Positions 31,721 to 33,646 of a stretch of DNA of 33,646 bases are shown here, piece after piece. A model generated the notes under the pieces. That model made no database searches, had not been told where the DNA came from, and saw only the letters and a program-made list of their open reading frames with translations. Source of the DNA: a virus. Made by a program: the position numbers and the translations under genes. Each line of letters starts with the position of its first letter. Position 1 is the first letter of the stretch. Location of the stretch: positions 1 through 33,646 of IMG/VR virus record IMGVR_UViG_3300010430_000290, one strand, 5' to 3'.

Positions 31721-33646
31721 ATGGCGTACTCAGATAAAAAATCAGCTCAAGACATATACGATTCTTTAGGTATCAGCGATAAGCCTTTTGAGAAATGGTG
31801 GAAAGAGCAAGAGGAAATATCGAGTGCGGCGGTCACCCCCAAGGTGAGCCGCAGCGCAGAACGCCAAGAAGTTGGTGAGATAAAAAGAGAGCTTGGCTCA
31901 AAGATAAAGAGTGGCAACGAGATTGAGTCTCTGTCGGCGTTGATGGTAGACCAGACTATAGACATATTTAAAAAGAACGGAAAATTGATCGCTAAAAACT
32001 GGAAACAGTTTTATGATGACCCCACTGGTGATAACTTTGAGAAAGCAGCTGGGAAAAGTATTTTTACCGGAGCAATGCTTCCAGTAAAAAACGAAATAGA
32101 AATGTCTCTGGCTAAGAATCCGGACGGAAGCTGGAACTCTAAAAAAGCAAAAGACTACTACAACAGAACAGGAGTTCGACTTTTATCTGAAAGCGAAATC
32201 AGCAAGCTTCCAGCATCAGAGGCTGACATTGTTCGATCTTATCAGGGAGACCTTTTAGATAAGGCCGCTCACGGTGTTACAAACTTGGCTCATGGTTTGG
32301 CAATGCCATTTATTCAAGCTTATGACAACTTGGGAGTAGCAGCTAAAAGCGCTAAAGAAGGCGATACCTTAAAGGCTTACGGTCAGGCATGGGCATCCTT
32401 ATTGGATATTCCAGCTGGTTTAGTTTTAGGTCTAGGACCAATGGCTGCGAGGCTTACTACTGATTATTCAAAGTTTGCTCAAGAAGACCCTATAGGTGCA
32501 TACGCCACCAAGGCAGGAGTTGGCCACTTAGGCAAAAGAGCTGCAGCTGGAGTTAAGGGTGCAATCGAAAAAGTTGAAGTTCCTAAAGAGAAATCTTGGC
32601 AGGACTTTGAGAAGGTTGAAAGCCCTGAAGGAGCCCCTCAGTTTGGACCTATGGAGCCAGTGGAGGCAGCGGTTCGCGAGGGCCGAATGGCTCAAGTGGA
32701 TACCCCTACGGGAAAGGTAGCCGTTAACTACGATGGGCAAACTTTAAAGGAAACCCAGTTCGCCCGTAATTTACCCGATGAAATATTAGAAAGTGTTGAA
32801 TACGAACAGGCTACCCAGACACCACCATGGGAAAGAGCAGCACAAAAACAAAAAGCGCCCGAGCCAACAGATGGGACTCAAGTGATCCCAAAGGAAGCAG
32901 CAGAAAAGGCTGCAACCAAAGACGCCAAAGGTGCCGTCAGAGCGATGACCCTTGAGCAGGCTGAACGGCGTGATTTCCAAGAGGCTAAGCAGTGGACAGA
33001 CACGGAAAAGGCAGCTTGGCTAGAGCGCCGTGAAGAGGCTCGGAGGGAAGTAAGGTCGGCATACAAACAGCTTCTAAATGAAGAAATGCCGAAGCCGGGA
33101 AGAAGTGTTTTACAGAGAGATCATGGGGCCATGACGGTAGACCAAGCAGCCCAGCGAGCCAAAGACCTAAGGACCGGAAAGGTTCCCACTGAAAATCTAC
33201 CTGCAAAAGAAAACCAGATAGCTCACGGCGACAGATATTACGGAGGCGCATTCACTCAATCACTCCTTACAGATTATACCATAAAAGAGCTTCGGGAGAT
33301 GGTGAAGGATCTTCAACAATCAAACCCTGATTTTAAAGTTCCCGCAAGAACAAAGAAGGCCGAGATTGTTAAGCGCATTGTTGAGGAAAGATACGCAGCA
33401 GACAAAAGAGCAATAGAAGGAAGACCGAACGCAGAGTGGTCACCGCTTCCAGAGGTTGAGGTTGAAGCAACAAAGGGAACACCCAGAGGGCCAGCCCCTC
33501 TTGAAAAGGGAACGCTTCCTGAACCACAATATAGACGAGGCGGATTGCGTGGCGCTAGAGCGGCCATTAGAGAGCAAGCGCTTAAAGATAAAGACGCAAG
33601 ATTCTCACCTGCTCAAAAAATAACAGACGCAGCCAAGTGGGCAGCA
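31721..33646 (+). CDS. N-terminal part of the giant virion / ejection-type protein
   Basis: The gene starts at ATG 31721, six bases after the preceding stop, and is open to the end of the window. It continues at position 1 in the same frame (ends at 3105), giving about 1,635 residues. This part covers residues 1-642, of which the last 41 duplicate the start of the window. Residues ~185-260 hold a moderately hydrophobic segment (AHGLAMPFIQAYDNLG, LLDIPAGLVLGLGPMAARL) that could associate with membrane. Residues ~518-556 (YTIKELREMVKDLQ ... KKAEIVKRIVEE) look like a SAP-type or Rho-N-like DNA-binding helix-extended-helix motif. A virion protein with membrane-active and DNA-binding parts suits DNA ejection, but this is inference. 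Confidence 0.88.
   Translation, partial: MAYSDKKSAQDIYDSLGISDKPFEKWWKEQEEISSAAVTPKVSRSAERQEVGEIKRELGSKIKSGNEIESLSALMVDQTIDIFKKNGKLIAKNWKQFYDDPTGDNFEKAAGKSIFTGAMLPVKNEIEMSLAKNPDGSWNSKKAKDYYNRTGVRLLSESEISKLPASEADIVRSYQGDLLDKAAHGVTNLAHGLAMPFIQAYDNLGVAAKSAKEGDTLKAYGQAWASLLDIPAGLVLGLGPMAARLTTDYSKFAQEDPIGAYATKAGVGHLGKRAAAGVKGAIEKVEVPKEKSWQDFEKVESPEGAPQFGPMEPVEAAVREGRMAQVDTPTGKVAVNYDGQTLKETQFARNLPDEILESVEYEQATQTPPWERAAQKQKAPEPTDGTQVIPKEAAEKAATKDAKGAVRAMTLEQAERRDFQEAKQWTDTEKAAWLERREEARREVRSAYKQLLNEEMPKPGRSVLQRDHGAMTVDQAAQRAKDLRTGKVPTENLPAKENQIAHGDRYYGGAFTQSLLTDYTIKELREMVKDLQQSNPDFKVPARTKKAEIVKRIVEERYAADKRAIEGRPNAEWSPLPEVEVEATKGTPRGPAPLEKGTLPEPQYRRGGLRGARAAIREQALKDKDARFSPAQKITDAAKWAA
33524..33646. repeat. 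Right copy of 123-bp terminal direct repeat
   Basis: Identical to bases 1-123. Removing one copy gives a unique circle of 33,523 bp and restores the full 1,635-residue gene. Confidence 0.95.

Overview
The window is one complete genome unit of a tailed bacterial virus, most likely a podovirus-like (short-tailed) phage. The first 123 bases recur exactly as the last 123 bases (33524-33646), so it is a circular assembly with a unique length of about 33,523 bp, opened inside a gene. Evidence for a short tail is a terminase / portal / scaffold / HK97-type capsid / adaptor / beta-propeller-like hub series, with no tape-measure, tail-tube or sheath gene. Genes are tightly packed with ATGA and TAATG stop-start overlaps and GGAGG-type ribosome sites. 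I see no integrase, lysogeny repressor, DNA polymerase, primase or RNA polymerase, so the phage looks lytic and dependent on host replication and transcription cores. The host cannot be named from the sequence.

Layout. (1) Plus strand, 13861 to the right end and across the join to 4090: packaging (small and large terminase), portal, small head proteins, scaffold, major capsid, adaptor, beta-helix protein, tail hub, appendage proteins, a Pro/Gln-rich repeat protein, a 1,635-residue protein that spans the join (31721-33646 continued by 1-3105), then a holin candidate and an M15 peptidase endolysin. (2) Minus strand, 13226 down to 4071: the presumed early block. It starts with small genes, several Cys-rich, and a widespread phage family protein. 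It then has a ~390-bp non-coding, hairpin-rich gap (9936-10324), a GroES-like co-chaperonin, an excisionase-type HTH protein, a Rad52-type annealing protein, SSB, a sigma-70-family factor, a RepA-type hexameric ATPase, a YqaJ-type exonuclease, a resolvase-like nuclease, a second PD-(D/E)XK-like nuclease that appears to need a -1 frameshift, and a small HTH protein. (3) A ~630-bp divergent control region (13227-13860) separates the blocks. It carries two 28-bp near-identical repeats with GTGAC-N7-GTCAC symmetry, extra half-sites and a G-quadruplex motif.

How it fits together (inference): the early block supplies a recombination-style replication kit (YqaJ exonuclease, Rad52 annealer, SSB, RepA ATPase, resolvase-like nuclease) that recruits the host polymerase. 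The phage sigma factor would redirect host RNA polymerase, possibly to the repeats in the control region, and the GroES-like protein would partner host GroEL for capsid folding. The most unusual observations are the dnaX-like frameshift signal in the nuclease gene (4295-5055), the GroES-like protein with an intact IVL mobile-loop tripeptide, and the structured non-coding segment beside it, which includes a short resemblance to the L11-binding region of 23S rRNA.
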